From the NCBI GenBank assembly GCA_946807835.1, contig OX327703.1:689501-753500 (forward strand): a DNA stretch of 64,000 bases. Reading direction: 5' to 3'. The notes beneath the pieces are model-generated. The model made no database searches. It had not been told where the DNA came from and worked only from the letters and a program-made list of their open reading frames with translations. Below, piece after piece: positions 13,501-25,291 of the stretch (its first letter is position 1; the number at the start of each line of letters is the position of its first letter). Source of the DNA: Ailanthus altissimus (taxonomy: Eukaryota; Streptophyta; Magnoliopsida; Sapindales; Simaroubaceae). The translations under genes were made by a program, and so were the position numbers.

Positions 13501-14082
13501 TGGTAGTTGTTTAAACTTTAAAGTGATATGTTTGTCCATTGCCATCACTCTAAGGTACCTCAGCTCTCTGGGTTCAATGAAAACTGAGGATTTGGTGTCT
13601 TGATCCTTTGAAATTTGGAATTCAGTTTCTGGGTTTTATAATTCAGTGGGCTGCTGATTTGCGTTTTCAATTTCTTCTGCAAAGTTTTGATTTTTAGCTC
13701 AGAATCAAGGTAGTTGATTTTGTTTTGCTTTTGGTTTGATGTTTATTGATTATGTATCACTCTGTAAGCTAGTATTTTTTTGTTGTTATAATTGATGGTA
13801 GTTTGTGTGGATTAAGAGTTCTGATCTCTGCTGAAATGGGTAAGGATCGGTTCTTGAATTAGAGAATTGAAATCCAATTGCAAGGAATCAGAATTCTAAT
13901 TGCAAGGAAGTGATGTTATAGATATTTGGTATTGATTTGGGTTAAGTTTTTTTTATGATCATGGGGAAAAGAAATGATTTTTGGGTTTGAAGCTCAAGAT
14001 TTGAGATTCCTATTTCTTCATATGTCAAGGAAGTAAATTTTGTTGAAAGTGTTGAGTGTTTAATCAAGTGTCGTGTCTGATA
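13501..14082 (+). promoter_or_regulatory. Promoter and 5' leader of the ankyrin gene
   Basis: Base composition rises here and the T-rich, G-containing leader typical of plant 5' UTRs begins near 13560. CAAGG followed by GTAG near 13708-13714 and later T-rich tracts could mark a 5' UTR intron, but no junction can be fixed. An in-frame GTG at 14056 is open but not a plausible start. Confidence 0.4.
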
Positions 14083-14148
14083 ATGGAGAAACAAAGCAGT
14101 CTTAAGTCACCAAATATGGAGAAACAAAGTAGTCTTAAGTCGCCAAAT
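14083..14148 (+). repeat. 33-bp near-perfect tandem duplication in the coding start
   Basis: Two adjacent 33-base units (14083-14115, 14116-14148) encode the same eleven residues, MEKQSSLKSPN, with two silent differences. They look like the newest members of a longer decayed repeat run that continues to about 14360. Confidence 0.9.
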
Positions 14149-16702
14149 ATGGAGAAACAGCAAAGTATTCGTGGGGTAACCTTTGAAAAACAGCTGAGCA
14201 CTCGTAGGGCAATGGAAAAACAGCAGAGTTTTCGCAATGCATCTGTTGATGAACAGCCGAGTGCGCGTGGAGTGATGGAAAAGCAGAAGAGTTTTCGTGG
14301 GTTTTTGGAGAAACAAAAGAGTTTTCGTGTAGTGATGGAGAGACAGCTGAGCTTTATGGGTGTTGGTGATAGGAAGAAGAGTAAGGAATCACCAGGAAAA
14401 AGGGGTGACTCGCAGCTGCATTTGGCAGCTCGAGCAGGGAATTTAAGTAGAGTTAAGGAGATTCTTCAGAATTGTGATGCTAGTGATGCTAAGGAGTTGC
14501 TGTCAAAGCAAAATCAAGAAGGGGAGACTCCCCTTTATGTGGCTGCAGAGAATGGGCTTGCTTTGGTTGTTGGAGAGATGCTGAAATATATGGACCTTGA
14601 AACTGCATCTATTGCGGCCAGGAATGGATATGATTCATTTCATGTGGCGGCAAAGCAGGGTCATCTTGGTAAGCTTTCAATCTAATTGTTCACTTCGTAG
14701 TGAATAATCCTTCTAATGTCATTTTTAATGCTCAAGGATATGAGAATTGTTGATAATGACATGAGAATATTAATTAAATGATTTCCATAATTGTTTTGCA
14801 GCATGCCATTTACCACAAATTAAGTCTAAAATTGTATTAACCTTGTTTGTCTCATGTTATTGAAATGCTAGTATATTATAGTTCCATTGAGAAATATAGA
14901 TTTCTGCATTAGAATGATATTAGTTTTCAGTTTCATACAACAGGTTGGGTCCTTCCTAGATCTTTATCCACTAGAATGTTAATGCAATATCATGTTATAA
15001 AATTTTCATCTGATGTTCTGACCCAAGGAAGATAAATTGCAGAGGTGTTGAAGGAACTTTTGGGTGTATTCCCCAACTTGGTTATGACTACAGACTTATC
15101 CTGTACCACTGCCTTACACACAGCTGCTGCTCAGGGGCACATTGATGTAGTCAATTTCCTTCTGGAAACTGACTCAAATCTCGCTAAGATAGCCAGGAAC
15201 AATGGTAAGACTGTCCTCCATTCAGCAGCAAGGATGGGACACTTGGAAGTTGTAAAATCCCTCGTAAGCAAGGATCCGAGCACTGGTTTTAGGACTGACA
15301 AAAAAGGGCAAGCTGCAGTGCACATGGCTGTGAAAGGGCAAAATGAGGAGATTGTGCTGGAACTAGTTAGACCTAACCCTGCAGTTTTGAAATTGGGAGA
15401 TAACAAAGGAAATACAGCGTTGCATATTGCCACGACTAAGGGGCGTACTCAGGTACTTCCTTTTTTCTTCATCTTTTATGAATATTTTTTCCTGAAGACA
15501 TATGCAGCTATATATGCCCCCTGTTAATTAGTTTACCATATATGTTTTTGTATTTTCTATGTTATGGCTGAATGTTTACAGAGTATGGTTATCTAAACAA
15601 TTTTATGTTTTTTACATATATACATGGAGACCCATTTTCATCCAAAAATTTCACTTCTACTAGAAATCAATGTGTGTTCTCTATTTCTGGAAAGCTACAT
15701 TGTCAAGATTCTTTATCCCAACAAAGGATTATTTTTTAGGCCTCATAAGGAGATCTTAATAAATTATTGAAATATTTAGAATCTAGTTTTCTTTGGATTG
15801 CTTTACAATCTGTTTCAAAAATTGACTTCTTCCGATTGCAGATTGTACGTTGTTTATTATCAGTTGAGGGTGTTGACGTCAATGCATTGAACAAGGCTGG
15901 GGAGAGCCCACTTGATATTGCTGAAAAACTTGGAAATGCGGAACTTGTTTCTGTATTGAAGGAAGCAGGTGCTGCCCACTCTAATGACCATGGAAAGCCC
16001 CCAAGTGCAGCAAAGCAACTTAAGCAGACTGTCAGTGACATTAAACATGATGTTCAGTCCCAACTCCAACAGTCCCGACAAACTGGTTTTAAGGTCCAGA
16101 AAATTGCAAAGAAATTGAAGAAGCTCCATATTAGTGGACTCAATAATGCTATAAACTCTGCAACTGTTGTTGCTGTTCTTATTGCTAGTGTTGCTTTTGC
16201 TGCTATCTTCACTGTGCCTGGACAGTATGTTGAAGAAAAAACAGATGGGGCTTCCCTTGGGCAAGCCCGCATAGCCAAAAATGCAGCTTTCATCATCTTC
16301 TTTGTGTTTGATAGTCTGGCATTATTTATCTCCCTTGCTGTTGTTGTAGTCCAGACATCTGTGGTTGTGATTGAAGAAAAGGCTAAGAGGCAGCTTGTTT
16401 TTGTGATTAACAAGCTCATGTGGCTGGCTTGCCTCTTCATTTCGGTTGCTTTTATTTCCCTAACTTATGTGGTAGTGGGCAAGCATTCTAGGTGGCTTGC
16501 TGTGTGTGCCACCGTCATCGGTAGTACAATCATGCTCACTACTATTGGCTCAATGTGCTATTGTGTCATTCTGCATAGGATGGAGGAGAAAAGGTTGAGG
16601 AATATAAGAAGAGCCGAGAGTCGGTCTCGTTCTTTCTCCATGTCTATGGCTTCAGAACCTGAGATTTTGAACAGTGAGTATAAGAGGATGTATGCACTGT
16701 AA
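14083..16702 (+). CDS. Ankyrin-repeat/PGG-domain membrane protein (ITN1/At5g02620-like)
   Basis: Exons 14083-14668, 15043-15452 and 15842-16702 join in frame to 618 codons. The N-terminus (about residues 1-95) is a run of about nine imperfect repeats of the type MEKQxSxR. Residues about 105-420 are ankyrin repeats (for example TPLYVAAENG, TALHTAAAQG, TALHIATTKG, SPLDIAEKLG). A PGG domain begins near residue 431 (NAINSATVVAVLIA, then VPGQY), giving four hydrophobic membrane segments to about residue 575 and a basic, serine-rich tail. The family sits in membranes and acts in salt/ROS and defence signalling (ITN1, ACD6 are known relatives). The start is the first ATG of the repeat run. It is convergent with the phosphatase gene at 18006. 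The exact family member and ligand are not known from sequence. Confidence 0.95.
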
Positions 16703-18005
16703 GACCAATTAGTAATGGGATAAAAACAAGGACTGGATGCCCTGTTATTTGTATACATGTATGGTGAAATAACTATTGGCTGCTTCAACCCTAGCGACTA
16801 CTATATGATTCTCAGTACTTGAGCAGAGGTGCTTCATACCCTTTTGCAAAGGATGAGACTAAACATGTATTTGGCTTTAGCAAGCGAAGGAGAAGGTACT
16901 GAGGTCGTTCATGTATTTGACAGTCCGTTGCTTGATATGAGCTTTCACTTGGAAGTTTACCTAAAAGGGATAACTCAGTATCCTTACCCTTTTTTTCTAT
17001 GAATTCGGCATTGCGATGGCAATAGGATTTGAATATGAATTTTTAGGCCAGTCGCAGATTAGTTGAAGCTCAAGAGCTGGCAACAGGTGGACATGTCTGT
17101 CTATTGAATTGTCTGCTTGCGAGATTTCACATAATCCATTTTATGTTGAAATGTTGTAGTGATATATGATGTCTATAAAACAATAGCTATTCCTGATGGG
17201 ATGTTCCCTTCATTGTCCCTGTCAACTCAATTTCTCTGCAACATCTACTCGGCAAAACCGATTTGCTCGTGACAATGGACAAAGATCCAAGTGTGCGAAG
17301 GATTTCGGATTTGTTTTTCTTTTTTGGTATAAAAAATAGTTCACAGTATTTATGATAATACTAAGTTAATAGCAGTAGGACTGGGAATGAGTGGACCCAA
17401 TAGAGTTGGTTCCATTTTCGATTCAAGGTTGGTTAATATTTTCAAGAGTAGATGGCACGGTTACGTTTTGTTTTGATTCAGTTTTGGTTACGTTTTGTTT
17501 TGATTCAGTTTTTGTTCAAAATTAGAAAAAAGAAAAAAGAAGATTAAAATAAATTAAAAAAATTGACTAGAATCGAGAATCAAATTGAATTGGTTCAGTT
17601 TAGTTTACCGTTGATTCTGAACGGAACCTAAGGCCAGCTCTATTAGCAGGGATTACTCCCTTTGGCAGCCAAATAAATCTAATAGACAAACAACAGGGAA
17701 AAGCAAAATGGAAAAAACTTTCAGGTTCTTTTCTCATCTCTTAGTAGCACTTTTGTAGGCTTGGAACACATTTGCCACATACAAGGAACAAACCTAGCTT
17801 ATTCCTGCTGCTTTTCTACTTTCTATTACAACACTTAAATCCTGGACTCAGTTGAATTTGTATCTGATGATAAAAATAAGAAATGATAAACAGGTTGAAC
17901 CCATGCCAAACTAGAGTCCCTAGGCAACCATGCTCCCCAAATATTTACATCAGAACTCTGACAACAGTTGATATAGAAAGACCTGAATGCCTTTGGCATC
18001 CCCAG
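16703..18005. other. Convergent intergenic region
   Basis: The 3' UTRs of the ankyrin gene (+) and the 5-phosphatase gene (-) face each other here. Moderately GC-rich sequence to about 17280 probably belongs to the former's 3' UTR. At 17380-17630 lies an AT-rich patch with an internal tandem duplication of about 24-27 bp (GGTTACGTTTTGTTTTGATT core, 17459-17511). The patch looks like a worn repeat. Confidence 0.55.
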
Positions 18006-21000
18006 TTATGCACCCATGTCTTTCCTCGTACCATCACCCTTCATTCTTGCCGTGGAAACTTGGCGGTCATCTGAAATGTCTGAAGAACTGCTGAGTTGCC
18101 GGAGTTCAGACCGGAAATGTGAAGAACCTCCTTGTTGTCTCTTTGAACTGTTGGATTTCGAGTCTATGCGGACTGTCCTGGCGGAGAAGCAGTGGCGAAC
18201 ATGGATCTGGTGCCTACTTGTTTCAGATGTGCAACTTCCTTGGACTAACACCACCAAGATCACTTCCTTGTCTCTGGTGTCTTCACACCACCAATTTTGT
18301 GGGATGCCATCAACAAACTCTTCTAAAGTATGGAATTCTTCATGATGTACAGAGACATCTACATGACTATCGTGTTTGATCAGGCCTGCGGCAGGACTGA
18401 CCTGAAAATGGACAGAAGGGAAGCAGATAAGTTTGGAAAACCAAGTCTGGTACAAAATAGCAATCACTTCCAATTTGGAAACAAGGAACAATTACCTCAA
18501 GCCATCTGGGGAAGCCATTGGAGCCCCTTACATGATGATCAGATGCATCCCCATCATCCTTGACAGTAGATAGACCTTCACAAATAATCTTAAATATGGC
18601 TTTGTCCTTGGTACTCTTGTTGGTGATTCTTAGGATGTGCGTGTCCTGGTTTTGAAGGACTATGCTTTCAGTGCTCACCATAGTTTCTGGAACATAGCCA
18701 AAATCCTCCAGCTCAGTCCGGAGTGCGATTTCATTAGATCTCAGAATTTCCCCAAACACTTGTCTCCTCTCTGATCTATCACAATGGGCAATCTGAACAT
18801 GGAATTTACAGTGGACAGGCTTGTGATCACTCTCGGTCACATCCATGCAAGCATCATACCTGTTTAAATATGGAGACCATATTTCAGAACAGATCAAATA
18901 CAGGCAACAGGAAAGAAACCTACCATGAAACATACAGCAAAATTGATGAGACTACAGGGCAATCTAAGCTGCAGTCTGACATTGGAGCCATGCGAGTGTC
19001 ACGATATATTATTCTGTCACACCAAGCAGGAATTCTCTTTTTCTCCCCAGAGTCGTATCCTGGGAAAGATACATATAGCAAAATTTATATATTTTTTACT
19101 ATCATAGAAAAAGATAAACAGATCAAAGTTAACAAAGTCAAACTGGTTCTATTAATGCAGATATATAATCTGTTTCATGTTTTGTCAACATGTTTCAAAG
19201 AAAGCTACATTTCTTAGTATGATCAATCAACTGTTATCAAATGGTTGTGTTCATTTCAAAATTGCACCTGCTAAACCAGGTCGATGCCTTTCAAACTTAT
19301 AAGTTGGAGGAAATCTTATGATTGCTTCCCGCATTCCTTGGAAAACTTTGCCTGCCTTCATCTCAGCCCTAAGCTGATCCCTTTCTCTCAGCCAATCGAA
19401 GCTCCTTTGCGAAACAAAGTCTCTTGCTTCATCATAAGATATACCGAAAAGTCGATAGTTAAAATCTCCAAAAAATATAACCATATCTGCTTCAGCTAAA
19501 TCAGGCCTTGTTTCTTCAGTATTGACAGAAGCATTCTATGAAAGCACCAAGACCAATCAACCATAGGTCATAAGAAGGGAATATAGACAAAAGACAAGAA
19601 AGGTTGTTGATAACATAAATCAGAACAAGGACATACATTTGAACTCTTATTCATGTGTGTGGAAGTTGAGGCACCTGCTGCAACAGAGAGGACGAATGGC
19701 AATCCAGAAGAATAAAGCAGCCAAAATAAATACATGCACAAGGCAAGATAGCAATACAAAAATAGATATGGCACCATACCAGCTGCAGAATTAAATAGAT
19801 TCGATGTCCTGCTGAAGGCCATTGTTTTATAAATGTGATCAAAATCAGCATTCCGGCGGTTTACTGCTTCCAAGTGTGCAGCCAGGTGACAGTTCACAAA
19901 GCAAATTGTCCTGTCATACACTCTGATCCTCAAACCTACACCTCCCTGGGTGGGCAGATGTAGCAATGTTAATATTTCTCCCAGGGAAAGGCTTAAATAA
20001 ATGTTACTGTAAATGTTAAAACTTTGTGTTGCTAAGGTCAAGCAATCAAGAGAAGACAAGTAACGGAATAAGAAAAGGAGTAAATTATAATCTTTTTTTC
20101 TTATATATTGCAGAACTTTTGGCAGAAAATAATTTCCGAGCAGGTGTCATTAAGAATTACTTAAAGATGACACTCATGATCATGGCCATACAGAAAATTC
20201 ATTGAATTCATAAGAATGCAACCCATCAAACATGGGGCCATAGAATCAGTTTGTTTATGATAAAAGAATGTATGGTATGTCTCTTAAGGTTCGAAAGTGT
20301 ATTATGTAGAAAACTATAGTTTTTTTTTTTTGAGCTTGTACCGCATGAGATTAGGAGCTCATAGGCCAAAAAAAGTGTAGTTAAAAAGTAAAGCCCATTT
20401 TGGTTTCAAAATGTCATATATTTTGCTTTCTTCTTTTCACATCTTTTGATTGGCAACTTTCACTACGAATAATTAAATACAATGAACCAAGCTTGATTAA
20501 CACATTCTTTACTAGCTTTATCAATCTCAATGCTTTGAAAAGACAAAAAATGCATCTTCTGCTCTGAAGTAATTCTTCCCCGAAAGGACTAGTTACTTCT
20601 GATAACCAATTACATTTTATCGCCAGATTGCCGACTGTATGCTCTCTGAAAGCAGATTTTTGCTGGAATTTCCATGCTTTTCATTGATATGTTTGATATG
20701 ATGATGAAAATAACAAGGGTTATTCAAAGTTTTAGTCAGAATCTGATGATGGATACAGAACAATGCAAGACTATGAGCAATATCGTGGGCAACAAGTTGC
20801 AAGCAAGACTTACAAAATAATTTGAGGGTCAGAATGTTCCACAAATCCATTATGCATCCCAGACAAGAATACATAACCGATGGCCATCTCATTAGTATCA
20901 ATTTCTACTTCACATAACGGAAATGAAAAGGATGAAGGTGGAAATACAAACCTTATTACCAATTGCACGACCAAACCCACAAGGAACTGCTGCAGCATCA

Positions 21001-24000
21001 ACATCTCCGACGTGTGTTCTAAGATTTTTTCTTACCCTGAAGTAAGGCAGAAAAACTATTATAGGAGATTTTTTTTTAATAAAAGAGGAGTAACCATAAG
21101 ACATCAACAGAGAAATGTTGAGATACCTCGCCAAATAAAGGAAATATTATTATTACAGCAAACAGATAAAGGTTAAATATCTAGCATAGTTTTTCCTCAA
21201 TAACAACATACCATAGTGATATGAGCAAGCCTGCCAGCTGCCTAGAACCCATCCGCTCAAAAGTCGTGCCTTCATCCAAGGCTTTTCCTATAGTGTCCTG
21301 CCACCACTGCCCTATAGCACTTCCTTCAAGTCCTACCTATATTTGGAATTTAATGGATAAATGAAAGAAACACAGAAGCAAATTACAAAGACATAATGAA
21401 TATGAGCATATGCTATTAACTGGTGAGAATGTTTCCCTGAGAATTTGCTCTTGAGGAAATGAAAAGCTACATAAATTACCATAATTGATTGGTAGTGAAC
21501 TTCACAAAAGTTTTAAGGATCTTACAGTTTCTTTAGCTGCAGACATTGCAAGGAAACCTGCTCCCATCTCTACCTCCTGCAACCCAACAGCAATAATGCC
21601 AACATCTGAAGAAACAGAACCCAGCCATGACAAAAGTGACTCATGAGAAGCTCTTCCTTGACCAACATTCCACGTTCCAATTAAAATTCTGACATCATCT
21701 CTTCTTGCATATCTTGCTTCATTTGCAATAAGTTCTGATCGTATTATGTTGTCAACAGGTGATGGGGATGTGAAGCTCCAACCACGTATACCACCATGAG
21801 TAGCTAAGCTATAAACATAATCACCCCCAACTGCCAATTTTATCACAGGACCAGTATGAGCTATCCATGAGGTAATCAGATTTCCCTCAAGATCTAGTAT
21901 TTGCATGTAGCCACTTAGATAGCCCACATATATTCGACTCCCAAAACTGCAGAAGCATTGGACAGCACTATGATGGTGAGTAACATCTTGCAAACGATTT
22001 CCATTCCCATCCCACTGTATAAGTAGGCCATTATTACATCCAGTCCAGATCATTCCATCTGCTGTTATGACTATGGCTTCTGTTCTCTTGCTATCATCTA
22101 CAAATGCTCCAGTGCCCCTAGTTGCAACTCGACGAACAGCATCTGCAGCTCCCATAATTGCGTTACGTGACCGTTGCAAAAAGCTACTACCTTGAGATTT
22201 CTCCTTCTTTGATGAAGAAACAAATTTTACCTTCATCTCATCTTCTACAGGCTGATCTTGTGCTGATTGCATGTCGACCCGATTCTCAATGTGACCCTCA
22301 ACATTAAAAACTTTCAGAAGTTCCTTTGTACGGGCATCCCTGCACAATATCTACCTCTTAGAATATTATGTACATAACATTTCCTTCTCAAGAGGCACAA
22401 CAAACAGTGCCTCTCACTGAAAGTGACCTCTAAGCAATGAAATATCAAAAATTGAGATAGAGAAATAAGTCTTCCTATACAAGGTTAGAGAATGCATGAC
22501 TATTACTTCAATGCAAGATCCTGAATATGCTAATGATATAGAAAAGCCCCAAATTCCAAACTCATAAATGTGTGTAAGAGATATATCTCAATGACAGAGT
22601 AATGTCTCAAGTGAGAACATACCAAATTGAGAAGGAAAGAGGCTGAGTACACCAAACTCTAGCTCTGACATTGTCAGATAGCAAGTACTTGACATCTGAA
22701 GAAGATATACTGCATGCACCATTTACAGTTACTTGGGCTCTGAGGTCAATGAATGACCTCTCCACTAACAAAGCAGCCATGTGCTTTTCCTCTGGTTTAA
22801 GAGAGAGAGATTTTTCAATGGATTCCCATGGCCAGATCTTAATAATGCCACCCTCTCCGCCTGACCACAAATCACCTGGAACAAAAGCCCCATGGATTCA
22901 AAAGTTAGAATTGGCATGGATGCAGTTTATCTTTGTATTATCTAAAATCTTTTGGACAAGTTGCCTGTTTAATTTGGAACATTTAAATGGCAACAACTGG
23001 AAAGACCTCTAAGTAATTAAGCAATTGTGTGCTTGAACAATAGAAGACCATGACAGAAAGCATAAAATGCTAAAAATAGATGATGAGTGCTGAACATGGC
23101 TTCCAATCTGCTTTTATTATTACATTATGCATTTCAACGACAATTTAATCATGGTTTGGAGATATCTGACACATGAAATATTTAAGGTATTAGCGTGACC
23201 AAATCTATTGGAAATGATGATCTTATACTGTAGATTATGATTTATTTCCCAATATGATTATGTTTTCATTGAGCATTTTTATAGCTAAATTTTTCTAATT
23301 ATTGAATATATCCTCATAACATCAGGCACAATTAGGAATGAGGTATTAAGAGATGGAATTAACACAAACACATTAACATCAACAATTCCTCCCTTCTCCC
23401 TGAATATTAGATACTGCTGCTCTCTTTCCTCTGATGTTCAGCAAGTCACATTTCTCATTTCTCATATCCTGTCTAATTTCTACTTCTTTCAATAAATCAA
23501 GTCAGTTCATCAATAAAAGTAACCATTAATTTCTACACTACTCATCCCCAAAATCTAATTATTGATTTCTAAAACAAGCGTTCTTGCTACACTATGATAA
23601 TCATTACCCTAGCATTTCCAAATTATATACTCAAAGTTACTCTTCTTGTTCCAAAATTATGACAAGAGAGCTTACCATGGGAGCTGAAAATCATAGCAAG
23701 AACAGGACCGCGATGGGCCTGCCAGGATAAACCTTCCTTAAAAGGGGTACCATCCAAAGGCTGATCCATCTTCCATGACCTAATCTTCCCGTCTTTATGT
23801 CCAGTCCAAACCAACCTATTCCCAGAATCAACCATCAAACACATTGTGGGAGAAGTGCTCAAGGACTCATGGAACGGCGCTGCATCCTCATCCCCCCTCC
23901 TCACTCTACCATTAATCCCAATTCCAGGCTCATATGCATCATAAAAATTCCAAAACCTAACCCCACATTCCTGACCAGCCCACAACTGGGTACTTGTACA

Positions 24001-24468
24001 CGCAATGTTCCTCAGGAATTTCCCCACTTGGGTTTCCCTCAAGGGGTGCGGTCTCAGCTCCAAACACGGCGGCCGCCCCTGATGAACAGCCGCACGCGTT
24101 GGAGTTTTAAATATTCCATTGCCACCACCACTGCCAATGAACTCAGGCAATGGCTGAAACGGCAGGTTTTGAGGATCATCAGCAATATCACCATCCGGAC
24201 ACACATTGACAAACTCTTCATTTCCAATGCCTGCTGCGGTATTAGCGGAAACAACCGAAGTGCCTGCAAACAGCTCATCATCAGAAGATTCATAAAAATG
24301 GTCAGCCCCCGTGGTTGTTAAAGGCCTTGGAACGTCATCGAGGCTGTGTTTCCGAGGGTGGCGTTTCTGCCCGGAATTGGCGCGCAACTGCTGGCTATAA
24401 GAATGGATTTTCCGGGCTGGCGGAACCGAGCTTAATCCTGCCAATGCTTCTTTATCTTCATCTTCCAT
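18006..24468 (-). CDS. Type I inositol polyphosphate 5-phosphatase with WD40 repeats (5PTase12-15/FRA3 group)
   Basis: Eleven exons (5' to 3'): 24468-23676, 22875-22623, 22339-21526, 21336-21212, 21036-20952, 19945-19780, 19677-19637, 19535-19268, 19059-18924, 18859-18496, 18401-18006. They total 3441 bases, 1146 codons plus stop. The N-terminus has the family's HSYS...RKHSLDDVP stretch, then WD40 repeats (about residues 130-540). The catalytic domain (about 560-915) starts [11 protein letters not shown] and carries GDFNYR (about 781), PAWCDR (about 861) and SDHKPV (about 904), the signature of Mg-dependent 5-phosphatases. These enzymes remove the 5-phosphate from inositol polyphosphates or phosphoinositides and affect wall formation, light and sugar/stress responses. 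Exon 7 is only 41 nt. No break was seen. Gene order favours a 5PTase12 orthologue, but paralogues cannot be excluded. Confidence 0.96.
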
Positions 24469-24809
24469 GGCTAGCTGTTTCAGATTATGCTTTTCTTTTT
24501 CCTTTTTAATTTTTTATTTTTCCTTGGTAAATTTCGGAAGAGAGAAAAGAAAAGATGGAAAATGAGGAGGGAGGAAGAAGAGAAGAGAAAAGGTCTGAAG
24601 AGAGATCCGAGAGAGGAGGGAAATGAGATGAAGTTGTAATGGAAGAGCGGGAAACCAGGCCGAGTTAACGGACAGGAATGTTTCATGGGATTCACGTCTA
24701 AATATATTTCATTGTAGAAAGTCTTATTTGGCACCCACCCTAACTTATCACATTATTGTTATTATTTATTTAATTATATATCATAATAAATGACGACTGA
24801 TTTTATGGG
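24469..24809 (-). promoter_or_regulatory. 5' leader and promoter of the 5-phosphatase gene
   Basis: Directly upstream of the ATG the minus strand is rich in CT tracts (24535-24640), as in many plant 5' UTRs and core promoters. No clear TATA box was found. The MITE at 24818 sits about 350 bp upstream of the start codon. Confidence 0.4.
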
Positions 24810-24817
24810 GGTAGATC

Positions 24818-25283
24818 TAGGGGTGGGCAAATCCGGTTCGGTTCGGTTTTTAGTGTGAACCGAAAACCGAACCGAGTCGGTCGGTTTTTGAAAAATAAAA
24901 CCGAAAATCGAACCGAAAAATTAAAAATCGAACCGAATCGAACCGGTTCGGTTCGGTTTTTGGTTTTTCGGTTCGGTTTGGGTAAAATAAATTTAATTTA
25001 AGCTTATTTTTTGTTCGGTTCGGTTCGGTTTTTTAATTTTTTTTATTTTTTTTAATTTTTTTAAATTTTTTTTTAATTTTTTTTTTTAATTTTTTAATTT
25101 TTTTTTAAATTCGGTTTTTTTCGGTTCGGTTCTCGGTTCGGCCTTCCGAACCGAGAACCGAACCGAATTTTTTGGTTTTTAAAATAAAAAACCGAAAACC
25201 GAACCGACCAAGAGAAAAACCGAACCGAACCGACCAATTCGGTTCGGTTTTTCAAGTCCGGTTCGGTTTTTTGCCCACCCCTA
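24818..25283. mobile_element. Foldback hAT MITE with intact 8-bp target duplication
   Basis: The ends TAGGGGTGGGCAA (24818-24830) and TTGCCCACCCCTA (25271-25283) are perfect inverted repeats. The flanks 24810-24817 and 25284-25291 are both GGTAGATC, an exact 8-bp duplication as left by hAT transposases. Inside, both arms consist of GGTTCGGTTCGGTTTTT-type repeats in opposite orientation around a T-rich centre, so the whole element can fold into one long hairpin. An open frame at 25094-25294 is just this repeat translated. Confidence 0.93.
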
Positions 25284-25291
25284 GGTAGATC

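Noticed and set aside
23797..24321. Plus-strand open frame of 174 codons
   Set aside because: Antisense to exon 1 of the phosphatase; no domain, and the minus-strand frame carries the family motifs.
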